A DNA stretch of 24,632 nt from CAZIKB01 sp964539665. Its GTDB lineage: Bacteria > Zhuqueibacterota > Zhuqueibacteria > Oceanimicrobiales > Oceanimicrobiaceae. This document shows positions 1 to 7,112 of this stretch, piece by piece; within the stretch, counting starts at the first letter, position 1, and every line of letters begins with the position of its first letter. The translations under genes were made by a program, and so were the position numbers. The DNA is taken from assembly GCA_964539665.1 (NCBI GenBank), contig CAZIKB010000101.1:1-24632 (forward strand). Direction: 5' to 3'. The notes under the pieces are model-generated. The model made no database searches. It saw nothing but the letters and a program-made list of their open reading frames with translations, and had not been told where the DNA came from.

Positions 1-1010
1 ACAATAGCAGCGGCAATACAGTACGGCAGGCTATGATCTGCGGTTTCCCGGCTTTTGGGACGGTATTTCTCCGCATCAAACAAAATGTCCACCGCTCTTG
101 CAATAGTCGTCACAGTCACAGTTTCAATATCATCGGGTTTGATGTCGTTATCAATCACAACTTTCAGAGTAGCTGAGATATGGGTATGAGTTAAAGCCTC
201 TGTGGGGAAAGCTTTCATTGAACATTCACATATTTTAAACTTGTTACCAAGATTTCCGACGAGTTTACTTTCATCCCAATCAGGGCCAAAAGTCTGCATA
301 AAGCCTTCTTTACCTTCGAAAATTGCCTCGGTACCTGAGAAACCTTTTTGTGCCATTAACGCAGCCATCACTCCGCTTTGTGTGGCAAGAGGATCTACTG
401 TGTTTTTCATCATAGTTAACTTGCCCGCAGTAACTGCGCCAAGTGTTAAATTATGGGAGCCAGAGATTCCAATAGCATGAACCATTTGATCTTCATTCAA
501 ACCAAGGAGATAGCCAGCTACGATTGGGGAAACAAACTGAGTTAAAGTCGCATGGTGCCATTTTCGTTCACGGATTCCAGGCACGGCAAATTCACACAAG
601 CGGCATTCAAATTCATAAGCTAAAACAATCGCTGTAATAACATCTTTTACGCTGCTGTTTTCTCTTTCCCCTACTGCCAGGGCAGCAGGGATAATATCAC
701 TTGGATGGCTGGGATCTTGTTTCCAGTAAATATCATTGAAATCCAGGGCACGCATCATCAAACTATTCAGGAATGTTGCGTTGTATGCTGGTATCCTTTC
801 ACCACTGCCGATTACAGTAGCTTCGGCTTTTCCACCCATATCCGTATAAATATCCTTAACAATATTTACATCATGAGTGGTATAGCCGCCAAAAGCACAG
901 CCAATGGAATCATAAAGAAAACGCTTTACTTCATTAACCACTTCCAGTGGTAAATCATCGTATTTTAATCCTAAAGAAAATTTTGCAATTTGTCTTGAAA
1001 GTGAGTCCAT
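1..1010 (-). CDS. MmgE/PrpD family protein (2-methylcitrate/citrate dehydratase-like), 3' end outside window
   Basis: The reading frame is open from an ATG at 1010 to the window edge and gives 336 residues of a family that is usually about 450 long, so the C-terminus is cut off by the window and not by mutation. Family motifs visible in order are a helical start with DSIGCAFGG (about 35-43), ALDFNDIYW and SHPSDIIPAALAVGE (about 88-115), AGKLTMMKN (near 195), CSMKAFPTEA (near 265) and RETADHSLPY close to the edge. Characterised members are Fe-S-free dehydratases or decarboxylases (PrpD 2-methylcitrate dehydratase, cis-aconitate decarboxylase, iminodisuccinate epimerase). Family membership is firm and the substrate is not. 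The gene follows the isocitrate dehydrogenase-like gene after 270 bp, so it may or may not share its transcript. In this context a citrate, methylcitrate or cis-aconitate substrate is the natural guess. Confidence 0.9.
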   Translation of the reverse strand, partial: MDSLSRQIAKFSLGLKYDDLPLEVVNEVKRFLYDSIGCAFGGYTTHDVNIVKDIYTDMGGKAEATVIGSGERIPAYNATFLNSLMMRALDFNDIYWKQDPSHPSDIIPAALAVGERENSSVKDVITAIVLAYEFECRLCEFAVPGIRERKWHHATLTQFVSPIVAGYLLGLNEDQMVHAIGISGSHNLTLGAVTAGKLTMMKNTVDPLATQSGVMAALMAQKGFSGTEAIFEGKEGFMQTFGPDWDESKLVGNLGNKFKICECSMKAFPTEALTHTHISATLKVVIDNDIKPDDIETVTVTTIARAVDILFDAEKYRPKSRETADHSLPYCIAAAI

Positions 1011-1135
1011 GTTTTTATTTACCTTTGCCTTTTTGATTGAAGATTCAAGTATTATTGACAGAACTTTAAAATATATTTTGCGTTTCGCATTGTTCTATTA
1101 TTTCACTGATTCATAGCTATAATGTCTGCATTGTT

Positions 1136-1166
1136 GTCATTCCCGCGATCTTTTAAGCTTGAATCC
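1136..1166 (+). repeat. Dispersed extragenic repeat, copy 1
   Basis: This stretch starts GTCATTCCCG, has TTTTAA in the middle and ends GAATCC. The same arrangement occurs on the minus strand at 7086-7057, also in an intergenic gap. The resemblance was found by eye and the central part is diverged. It lies between the isocitrate dehydrogenase-like gene and the MmgE/PrpD gene. The rest of the 1011-1280 gap shows AT-rich sequence with no convincing ORF or promoter. Confidence 0.45.
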
Positions 1167-1280
1167 GAGGGAGGACTGGACGCCCAACTACAACATTCGG
1201 GCCTGCCAGACTGGCCATTATTTATGAAAATCATTAACATAATTCGTAATCACGGCTTATCGCGTAACGATTTCAACTAT

Positions 1281-2414
1281 TTAAAATTTTCGTGCAACTT
1301 CTTCTGCAACTTCCAATGTGGTTGAATTGCCGCCCATATCATAAGTTTTTGCTTTGCCTTCTTTAATAACAGTAGCAATGGCGGATTCTAATTTTTGCGC
1401 CATTTCCGATTCACCTAACCACTCGAGCATTAACTTCGAAGTAAGTAACATGGCCATTGGATTAACTTTGTATTGACCTGCATATTTAGGAGCAGAACCA
1501 TGTGTTGGTTCAAAAACGGCATAATTATCTCCGATATTTCCACTTGAGGCGAATCCAAGCCCGCCTATCAATTGCGCGCATAAATCAGAAATAATATCGC
1601 CAAACATATTTGATGATACCAGCACGCCATAGTCCTGTGGATTTTTAATGAGCCACATACACATGGCATCGATATTGGTTTCCCATAAGTCGATTCCGGG
1701 ATATTCTTCAGCAATTTTGCGGGCTTCTCTGATAATCAAACCACTGGTCTCACGGAGCACGTTTGGTTTTTCAACAACGGTCACAGTTTTATAGCCGTGT
1801 TTCTTTGCATATTCAAATCCCTGGCGGACAATATTTCTGGATGCTTTTCTGGTGTTGATTCGAATAGTCATCGCAATATCGCTTAGATCGTGCTGGGTAA
1901 ATCTTTTTATTTTAGGATTATTACGTAGTAAAACATCCATTACCTCTTGCGGAATTGGATGAAACTCAACACCGCTGTACAGATCTTCGGTATTCTCACG
2001 AAAAACCACCAGGTCAAGATCATTGCGATAATTCAATGGATTGCCGGCATAGGCTTTACAGGGACGCAGATTAGTGTGCAAATTAAATTCCTGCCTGAGT
2101 TGGACGATTGGACTGGAATACACTAATCCTTTTCCTTGCAGCCCCGGGGCCAGCTCTTTTGCCGCTTCCTCTTTAGGTTTTGAAGTAATGGCTCCAAACA
2201 AACAGGCATCAGTATTGTGCAGCAAGTCTTTGGTTCTATCTGGTAATGGATTTCCTTCTTTTATCCAGAACTCCCAGCCAATATCTCCATGAATGTACTC
2301 GGCATCAAATTTTAATGCATCTAAAACGATCTTTGCCGCTTCCATAACATCGTTTCCTACACCGTCTCCAGGAAGCCATGCGATTTTATACTTTGCCATT
2401 TTATACTTTGCCAT
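1281..2414 (-). CDS. Isocitrate dehydrogenase-like beta-decarboxylating dehydrogenase
   Basis: This 377-residue protein belongs to the isocitrate/isopropylmalate dehydrogenase family, which oxidises and decarboxylates a 2-hydroxyacid (or runs reductively). The N-terminal LPGDGVG is at 14-20. RENTEDLYSGVEF at 139-151 is the isocitrate-type loop; isopropylmalate dehydrogenases carry a different RELTGG-type loop. Acidic metal ligands fit D249, D273 and D277. HGSAPKYAG at 305-313 has the Lys-Tyr pair typical of NADP-linked enzymes, but the C-terminal TYDMGGNST resembles short NAD-type enzymes and lacks the E. coli Arg395 equivalent, so the cofactor is undecided. The catalytic-Lys segment reads VEKPNVLRETSGL, with Pro after Lys where the E. 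coli enzyme has Gly. The ATG at 2414 has AGAGG seven bases upstream. The first 15 bases are tandemly repeated (MAKYK MAKYK), so 2399 is an alternative start. The enzyme would join 2-oxoglutarate to the citrate-cleaving genes nearby. Confidence 0.87.
   Translation of the reverse strand: MAKYKMAKYKIAWLPGDGVGNDVMEAAKIVLDALKFDAEYIHGDIGWEFWIKEGNPLPDRTKDLLHNTDACLFGAITSKPKEEAAKELAPGLQGKGLVYSSPIVQLRQEFNLHTNLRPCKAYAGNPLNYRNDLDLVVFRENTEDLYSGVEFHPIPQEVMDVLLRNNPKIKRFTQHDLSDIAMTIRINTRKASRNIVRQGFEYAKKHGYKTVTVVEKPNVLRETSGLIIREARKIAEEYPGIDLWETNIDAMCMWLIKNPQDYGVLVSSNMFGDIISDLCAQLIGGLGFASSGNIGDNYAVFEPTHGSAPKYAGQYKVNPMAMLLTSKLMLEWLGESEMAQKLESAIATVIKEGKAKTYDMGGNSTTLEVAEEVARKF
2385..2414 (-). repeat. Perfect 15-bp tandem duplication at a start codon
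   Basis: ATGGCAAAGTATAAA occurs twice head to tail at the start of the isocitrate dehydrogenase-like gene, giving MAKYKMAKYK. Both copies are in frame. The upstream AGAGG supports the first ATG. A recent slip or duplication is the likely origin, since the two copies are identical. Confidence 0.9.
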
Positions 2415-2462
2415 TTTATTCCTCTCAAAATATAAACGTTAATAAGTGTTAGTACAATTAAC

Positions 2463-2927
2463 TTAAATTTTGTTTCTTAGTCCCCAAACATCTTCCATGT
2501 CTTTTTTAGCAAGGTCATCAAATCGTCTCAATGTGTTTATCCAGTCAGTCATATTTTCCTTAATGGTACTATTCACATCTTCGCAATCTTCCTTATCAAT
2601 TCTACCAATTTCCAGCATGAAAGTGTAAAATATTTTCAAACTTGCCGCATTACTCTTTATTGATGACTCACTTGCCCACATTGCTTTTCTAATAAACCAG
2701 TAACCAAGAAACATATCAATAGAAGAACTACCATCTTCTGGTTTCTTGGTATCTTCATATAGTAGATATTCATTGATGTAAAATCCAATGTTGTCTAAAT
2801 GTTTGTTAATGGTTTTTTGCTTCAGTTTTTTCGGGAGCAACCAGTTTTCAAATTGAGATAAAAGTTTCCTGTTTGATTCGCGTATCGCAACACAAGCTTT
2901 TTCATATGCTTCAAAATCAAATTCCAT
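2463..2927 (-). CDS. Stand-alone tyrosine-recombinase-type core-binding (SAM-like) domain protein
   Basis: This 154-residue acidic, helical protein looks like the N-terminal DNA-clamping domain of XerD/phage integrases: a helix ending in LSQFENWL, then KLKQKTINKHLDNIGFYINE (about 34-53), and a second helical pair around KSNAASLKIFYTFMLEIGRI (about 91-110). No catalytic domain with R...HxxR...Y follows: the gene stops and a dehydrogenase gene begins 48 bp later. I recall this kind of compact protein from Clostridia and related bacteria annotated as recombinase or hypothetical; that is memory, not a search. The function is unknown. It lies 27 bp after the HD-like gene, in the same direction, so it probably shares the transcript. 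No strong Shine-Dalgarno sequence precedes the ATG at 2927. Confidence 0.7.
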   Translation of the reverse strand: MEFDFEAYEKACVAIRESNRKLLSQFENWLLPKKLKQKTINKHLDNIGFYINEYLLYEDTKKPEDGSSSIDMFLGYWFIRKAMWASESSIKSNAASLKIFYTFMLEIGRIDKEDCEDVNSTIKENMTDWINTLRRFDDLAKKDMEDVWGLRNKI

Positions 2928-2954
2928 AGTATTTTTGTGATATTTTTATTAAGG

Positions 2955-3491
2955 TCATTTTACTAATTCAAAATCAATAAAATCAGCATGATGAAAAATT
3001 ATAGCTTCTGGTGTTCTTTTGAAGTGGTCACCTTCTTTTGAGTGACATGCAACAATATGCATTACTTCTGCTGGAATATCATATTTAAAACAAAGTCCAA
3101 CACCACTAAATGGATGACGAAGATATTCACCATGTGTACTCTTCACGACCTTGCCGTCTTTTTTATCATATTCATAGAGTTTGCCAACATCTGCTAACAG
3201 TGCACCTGCTACTAAATGGTCACGATTAACCGGGGTTTTTCTATCACCATAGGCATCTGTTAGTACTTTATCGCAGGCTACGCACATTTGACAGACGATT
3301 CTCACATGCTCCAGATAAGTGATTTTTACATTATCCGCTAAAAGAGTGAACGGAATTTTCAGCAACTCTTCTGCGGTCCAGTTGCGATAATTGGTTGCTT
3401 CTATCCAAACATCAATGGCATTTTCACGTAATTTTTCATCTTCAATTAGACTAAATTCGGGCATTACTTTTAATAAACTTTCTTTGTCCAT
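2955..3491 (-). CDS. HD-superfamily-like protein with altered HD motif (AD)
   Basis: This 178-residue protein has an HD phosphohydrolase layout: EHVRIV with His62, then RDHLVAGALLADVGKLYEY where the usual His-Asp pair reads Ala100-Asp101, then helices containing His120, His126, His145 and His150, and a terminal HHADF with Asp170. In HD enzymes the HD pair binds the catalytic metal, and the Ala codon here is clearly GCA. The protein may use other histidines, may be a non-catalytic ligand binder, or the family may naturally lack that His. Its ATG is one base after the TAG of the citryl-CoA-lyase-like gene, with CAGGAG inside the end of that gene, so the two are translationally linked. A role in regulating or housekeeping for the citrate-cleaving enzymes is conceivable but unproven. 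Confidence 0.75.
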   Translation of the reverse strand: MDKESLLKVMPEFSLIEDEKLRENAIDVWIEATNYRNWTAEELLKIPFTLLADNVKITYLEHVRIVCQMCVACDKVLTDAYGDRKTPVNRDHLVAGALLADVGKLYEYDKKDGKVVKSTHGEYLRHPFSGVGLCFKYDIPAEVMHIVACHSKEGDHFKRTPEAIIFHHADFIDFELVK

Positions 3492-3492
3492 A

Positions 3493-4269
3493 CTATAAAC
3501 TCCTGTCTATTGGTCCATCATATTCATAATTTTTGGGTTCAATAACCCGCATTGGTTTTTGACGAGTTTGTTCTTCATATATATGAGCCACAAGACCCGG
3601 TACTCTGGCTATCATAAAAAAAGCATTAGCCAGTTTTGGTGAAAAATCCAATTCACACAGAACAGCGGCAATGGCGCCATCAACATTAATTGGTAATTTT
3701 TTACCTGTTTGTTTTGTCAATGCTGACTCGACTGTTTGGGCCACTTTAATAAAATTACCGCCAATTTTTAAGTCTTCAACCAGTTGAAACAATTTAACAG
3801 TTCTGGGATCTTGTGTATGTATGCGGTGTCCAAAACCGGATATTCTTCGGCCAGTTTGTTTGTATTCATCAACAATTTCAGTTGCAGCCTGTTCAATGGA
3901 AATCTTTCGGAATTCATGTTTTTCATTGGTCTGCAGCAGAACTCCCATGCAATCTTCTATTGCACCGCCATGGAATCTTGAAATAGCCAAAATGCCGCTT
4001 GCGACTGCTGCGTTTAAGGGTGCACCAGTTGAAGCCACAGTCATAGCTGCCAAAGCTGAAGGAGGGGTTACGCCATGATCAATAGAAGAAACAAAAATTG
4101 CATTAATGATCTTACCAACATTTTCTGATGGTAACTCACCTTTTAAAGCTAAATACACAACTTGTCCAAAAGAAACATTACCCATGAGTTCATCAACTCG
4201 ATAGCCTTTTAGACGAAGCTCATTGGGTTTAACTTTGGTAATTCCCGTTTTCCAATTATTTTCGCTCAT
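3493..4269 (-). CDS. Citryl-CoA lyase-type short citrate synthase homologue
   Basis: This 258-residue protein is homologous to the catalytic part of citrate synthase (usually 370-430 residues) and has the length of citryl-CoA lyase (CCL). The three catalytic positions are visible: His100 in FHGGAIED, His148 in GFGHRIHTQDPR, and Asp197 in PINVDGA. CCL splits citryl-CoA to acetyl-CoA and oxaloacetate, the second step of ATP-dependent citrate cleavage in Hydrogenobacter. The same fold serves short CitE-independent lyases acting on related acyl-CoAs, so substrate is inferred. The case for citryl-CoA rests on the acyl-CoA ligase subunits directly upstream and on the aconitase- and isocitrate dehydrogenase-like genes in the cluster. 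The ATG at 4269 follows AAGAGA. The gene is separated from the ligase alpha gene by a decayed GxxExxY element. The HD-like gene begins one base after its stop. Confidence 0.82.
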   Translation of the reverse strand: MSENNWKTGITKVKPNELRLKGYRVDELMGNVSFGQVVYLALKGELPSENVGKIINAIFVSSIDHGVTPPSALAAMTVASTGAPLNAAVASGILAISRFHGGAIEDCMGVLLQTNEKHEFRKISIEQAATEIVDEYKQTGRRISGFGHRIHTQDPRTVKLFQLVEDLKIGGNFIKVAQTVESALTKQTGKKLPINVDGAIAAVLCELDFSPKLANAFFMIARVPGLVAHIYEEQTRQKPMRVIEPKNYEYDGPIDRSL

Positions 4270-4337
4270 TTTTAATCTCTTTATTTAATTTAAATAATTC
4301 TGTAGATTAGTTTTTAATTAATTGTAAAATATTATTT

Positions 4338-4484
4338 ACCGCAAAGATCGCAAAGTGACGCAGAGAAAAAAAGTTATTCATAAAAATTGTTGACCATTCT
4401 TTTGATGCCGTCTTTCAATAATTGAACATGAAAATTAATCAATGATCCAATTAACTTCAAATCCTCTCGGCGTTCTCTGCGGTT
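4338..4484 (-). repeat. GxxExxY-associated element: inverted CGCAAAG/CGCAGAG repeats around a gene remnant
   Basis: On the plus strand the left end (4338-4367) begins ACCGCAAAGATCGCAAAG and ends CGCAGAGAA. The right end (4464-4484) read on the minus strand begins AACCGCAGAGAACGCC. The two ends are therefore inverted relative to each other. Such CGCAAAG/CGCAGAG repeats are known to accompany GxxExxY genes in many environmental bacteria, and the segment between them encodes the C-terminus of such a protein. The element fills most of the gap inside the ligase-lyase operon. Confidence 0.75.
4374..4463 (-). pseudogene. C-terminal remnant of a GxxExxY family protein
   Basis: Read on the minus strand to the TAA at 4374, this 29-codon stretch contains LINFHVQLLKDGIKRMVNN, which is the family's conserved C-terminal signature (LINFNVPLLKDGIKRMVN in typical members, from memory). 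The upstream 90-100 residues, including the GxxExxY motif itself, are absent: the frame runs straight into the flanking repeat. No start codon or ribosome binding site belongs to it. It is read as a deletion relic. Confidence 0.8.
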
Positions 4485-4495
4485 AAAATACGACC

Positions 4496-5392
4496 TTAAT
4501 TATTTATAACTTCTTTCGTTACTTTAGGTATATCATCGAAATTGTCGACGATGTGTGCGCCAACTTCTTTCAGGCGTTTTACTTTACTTTCATGGGTTCC
4601 ACGATTACCTTCGACAATTGCGCCGGCGTGCGAAAATCTTGTGCCCTTCTTTGCTGCGGCGCCACCGATAAATGCTATCAACGGCTTAGTAAAAACGCCA
4701 TGTTCAATTAAATCCGCTACCTGCTCTTCTTGTGAAGTGCCGATTTCACCAAACATTACAACTGCCTCGGTTTCATCATCATCTTGAAATTGCTTTACTA
4801 TCTCGGGATGCGGCATTCCAACAACCACATCACCGCCTACATGGACAATTGTGCTCAGCCCGACGCCGTTTTGGCTTAAGTAATAGGCGATTGATGAAGT
4901 AATTCCACCACTCCTTGAAGTCACCCCGACATTTCCTTTGTTAAACCATGACTTTGCAGCGGCAGCTTGTCCTCCCATCATTCCTAAAACACCTTTGTCT
5001 ACACTTAGCAGACCTAATGTATTGGGCCCAACAAATCGAGCTCCCACTTTTTTAGCCGATCTGTCAATTTCTAAAACATCATAAATTGGTACTCTGTCAG
5101 GTACGATAACAAGTAATTTAATGCCAGCATCCATAGCTTCTAAAGCCGCATTTTTTACCAACGGCGCTGGAACAAAAATGACTGAAGCATTAATTTCACC
5201 CATTTTCTCGACAGCTTCCATAGCAGTATCATAAACTGGCACATCCAAAACAGTTTGACTGCCTTTTCCAGGGGTGACGCCGGCAATAACTTTCGTCCCA
5301 TAATCCATCATCAACCTGGTACGAGCCATGCCTTCCCGGCCGGTAATTCCCTGTACTAATACGCGTGTGTTTTCGTCTACTAATATTGACAT
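4496..5392 (-). CDS. Succinyl/citryl-CoA ligase alpha-type subunit (SucD/CcsB-like)
   Basis: This 298-residue subunit binds CoA and carries the phosphohistidine of an ADP-forming acyl-CoA ligase. The N-terminal CoA-binding Rossmann motif is VLVQGITGREGMART (11-25), followed by GVTPGKGSQ. The active-site histidine is His255 in RFSHAGAIVEGNRGT, and GEIGTSQEEQ (215-224) supplies the conserved glutamate region. Length fits SucD, MtkB or CcsB. Its ATG overlaps the stop of the beta-type gene (TAATG at 5394-5390) with AGAGGG upstream, so the subunits are made together. Known relatives act on succinate, malate or citrate. The citryl-CoA-lyase-like gene next door favours citrate, or a related hydroxy-tricarboxylate, over succinate. 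Confidence 0.87.
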   Translation of the reverse strand: MSILVDENTRVLVQGITGREGMARTRLMMDYGTKVIAGVTPGKGSQTVLDVPVYDTAMEAVEKMGEINASVIFVPAPLVKNAALEAMDAGIKLLVIVPDRVPIYDVLEIDRSAKKVGARFVGPNTLGLLSVDKGVLGMMGGQAAAAKSWFNKGNVGVTSRSGGITSSIAYYLSQNGVGLSTIVHVGGDVVVGMPHPEIVKQFQDDDETEAVVMFGEIGTSQEEQVADLIEHGVFTKPLIAFIGGAAAKKGTRFSHAGAIVEGNRGTHESKVKRLKEVGAHIVDNFDDIPKVTKEVINN

Positions 5393-6936
5393 TATCCCTC
5401 TTTCTTTAAATATTCTACTAAACCTTCTATGGGTAAATCAACATTCGCTCCTTTATTACCATGAAATTCACATTCAATTTCACAACCTAAACATTCGATA
5501 CATTTACCAGCTTTGGCGTCTTCTTTTGAAATGGCCAGTACCGGCACACCATTATCAAGTTTTAATATATCCGGAACACAACTCTCTATACAAATCTTGC
5601 TTTCGCAGCCAGCACAAAGCGCGTGGTCAAATGTAATGGAACCAGTTATGGTTGCAAATGAATAAGGCTTTTTCGCCTCTGGCTTTTGTTTCACCACTTG
5701 TGCATCAGTTGGTGGTTGATAATTATCAACTAACTCACGCAAGCGTTGCGCGCAAAACTTGGCAGAATCATCTTTTTTGTATCCTTCAACCGGCGCTGGT
5801 AAATCTTTTGTATAATTTACCAGAATATCAATTGCCCGGTCCTCTGAATTGCCTCCCAAACGAATTACAGTGGGAATGGACAAGTTTAACTCACGAAATG
5901 CTTTAACTAATCCTCTCGCAGAATGATATTGTTCCTGACTGGCCACACCTGAACCCGAACCAAAATAAGCGTCAATGTTTTTTTGAGCCAAAATTATTTT
6001 TGCAGCGCGATAAACTTTGGATGCTGGCGGATTACCACTGGTGTCGGTAAAATTTGCTATTTTGAAATTTTGACTTTTAGCCGCATCCATCGACATCATA
6101 GAACCTCCACCTCCTGCTCCGTGAAAGCCAATATAGCCCAGCCCTTTTTCATAACTCTGTTCCATCTGGATGAAATAAAATGTGCCTCGGTAATCATTCT
6201 TTTCTACATCATAGGCAATTTTATCTAATTCAGTTGGCGGCCTGTCAAGTTCCCTGGCGATTTCAATGCCTAATTCCGGGTGGCGAAATACAGCATAATC
6301 ATCGATAGCTACGCGGCAATCTGCAGCTACAACTTTTCCATCCCCTGTCAGTACAAGCGGATTAATCTCAGCAGACCTGGTTTCATAAGTAGAAGCAACT
6401 TTCCATAATTTTACAATTACGCCAGCCAACTGCATTTGCAGCTTACCTGAAATTCCAGTCTGACGAATTAAATTCCGGGCTTGATAATCTTTAATTCCTT
6501 CCACTACATCAATCGTAGTCTTTGCGACTTTATCCGGGTGCTTAGCAGCTATTTCCTCAATGCCCGTGCCGCCAGTAGAGCTGAATATAATCATCGGTTG
6601 CCGCAAAGCATCATCGATTATTAAACCGGCATAAAATTCACTCTTAATCTCAATCTTTTCTTCAATTAATACCTGCTTAACCTCCATATTTTTAACACGG
6701 ATGTCAAATATCTTTTTCGATATTTGCTTTGCTTCTTCCGGAGTCTGTGCAAATTGTATTCCACCAATTCCTGCTCGTCCAGTGGTCCAAATCTGGGCTT
6801 TGATTACGACTGGTGCGTTAATTTCTTTTGCAGCAGCATACACTTCATCCGGATTAGTAGCAACCGAGCCTTTAGGCGTTGGAATCTTGCACGCTTGCAG
6901 TAATTCTTTCCCTCTAAATTCATGTAGTCGTGCCAA
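5392..6936 (-). CDS. ATP-grasp acyl-CoA ligase beta-type subunit fused to a 2x[4Fe-4S] ferredoxin domain (SucC/CcsA-like)
   Basis: At 514 residues this is about 125 longer than E. coli SucC. Residues 1 to about 400 are a SucC-like ATP-grasp and CoA-ligase domain: HEFRGKELL at the start, TGRAGIGGIQF (about 52-62), AEINPLVLTGDGKVVAADCR (about 204-223). The C-terminal ligase part is diverged, with YFGSGSGVASQEQ where SucC has its NIFGGI loop, which argues against plain succinyl-CoA synthetase. Residues 441-489 form a ferredoxin-like domain with eight cysteines, C441, C444, C449, C453 and C479, C482, C485, C489, the pattern for two [4Fe-4S] clusters. The start is a TTG at 6936 with AAAGGG eight bases upstream; no better ATG preserves the N-terminus. 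Hydrogenobacter CcsA, as I know it, lacks such a domain. With the overlapping alpha gene it should form a ligase of possible redox coupling. Confidence 0.87.
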   Translation of the reverse strand: MARLHEFRGKELLQACKIPTPKGSVATNPDEVYAAAKEINAPVVIKAQIWTTGRAGIGGIQFAQTPEEAKQISKKIFDIRVKNMEVKQVLIEEKIEIKSEFYAGLIIDDALRQPMIIFSSTGGTGIEEIAAKHPDKVAKTTIDVVEGIKDYQARNLIRQTGISGKLQMQLAGVIVKLWKVASTYETRSAEINPLVLTGDGKVVAADCRVAIDDYAVFRHPELGIEIARELDRPPTELDKIAYDVEKNDYRGTFYFIQMEQSYEKGLGYIGFHGAGGGGSMMSMDAAKSQNFKIANFTDTSGNPPASKVYRAAKIILAQKNIDAYFGSGSGVASQEQYHSARGLVKAFRELNLSIPTVIRLGGNSEDRAIDILVNYTKDLPAPVEGYKKDDSAKFCAQRLRELVDNYQPPTDAQVVKQKPEAKKPYSFATITGSITFDHALCAGCESKICIESCVPDILKLDNGVPVLAISKEDAKAGKCIECLGCEIECEFHGNKGANVDLPIEGLVEYLKKEG

Positions 6937-7056
6937 TTTAAAAACCCTTTAATTTAATGTTCATATAATATTTAAATAAATTAAATTGGTGTTTGAACGA
7001 AAACCCGATAATTCTGTCAGTTCCGAAATAATTGGGAATCCATGTGATTTGAGCCT

Positions 7057-7086
7057 GGATTCCCGATTAAAACACTCGGGAATGAC
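7057..7086 (-). repeat. Dispersed extragenic repeat, copy 2, with hairpin potential
   Basis: On the minus strand this begins GTCATTCCCGAG, has TTTTAA in the middle and ends GGGAATCC, matching copy 1 at 1136-1166. Two competing hairpins can be drawn: ATTCCCGA (7059-7066) with TCGGGAAT (7076-7083), and GGGAATCCA (7034-7042) with TGGATTCCC (7056-7064). The pair of alternative stems lies in the 176-bp gap between lipB and the ligase beta gene, so it could also act on transcript processing. Confidence 0.5.
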
Positions 7087-7112
7087 ATGTAGTACCAGTA
7101 TTCGGTCAGACA

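Noticed and set aside
202..480. Plus-strand open frame inside the MmgE/PrpD gene
   Set aside because: It overlaps a frame with clear family motifs on the other strand and has no recognisable domain or ribosome binding site. The same applies to the plus-strand frames inside the ligase, lpdA, aconitase-like, Asp-box and EEP genes.
1122..1325. Small plus-strand gene in the gap after the isocitrate dehydrogenase-like gene
   Set aside because: It runs through a dispersed repeat and into the opposite-strand gene end, and the peptide has no recognisable features.
3493..4269. Ordinary citrate synthase
   Set aside because: At 258 residues it lacks the N-terminal part of citrate synthase and has the size of citryl-CoA lyase, with ligase subunits next to it.
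4496..6936. Plain succinyl-CoA synthetase of the oxidative TCA cycle
   Set aside because: The beta subunit is diverged in the IFGGI region and carries a ferredoxin tail, and the neighbour is a citryl-CoA-lyase-like gene. Malate-CoA ligase remains possible but no malyl-CoA lyase is nearby.
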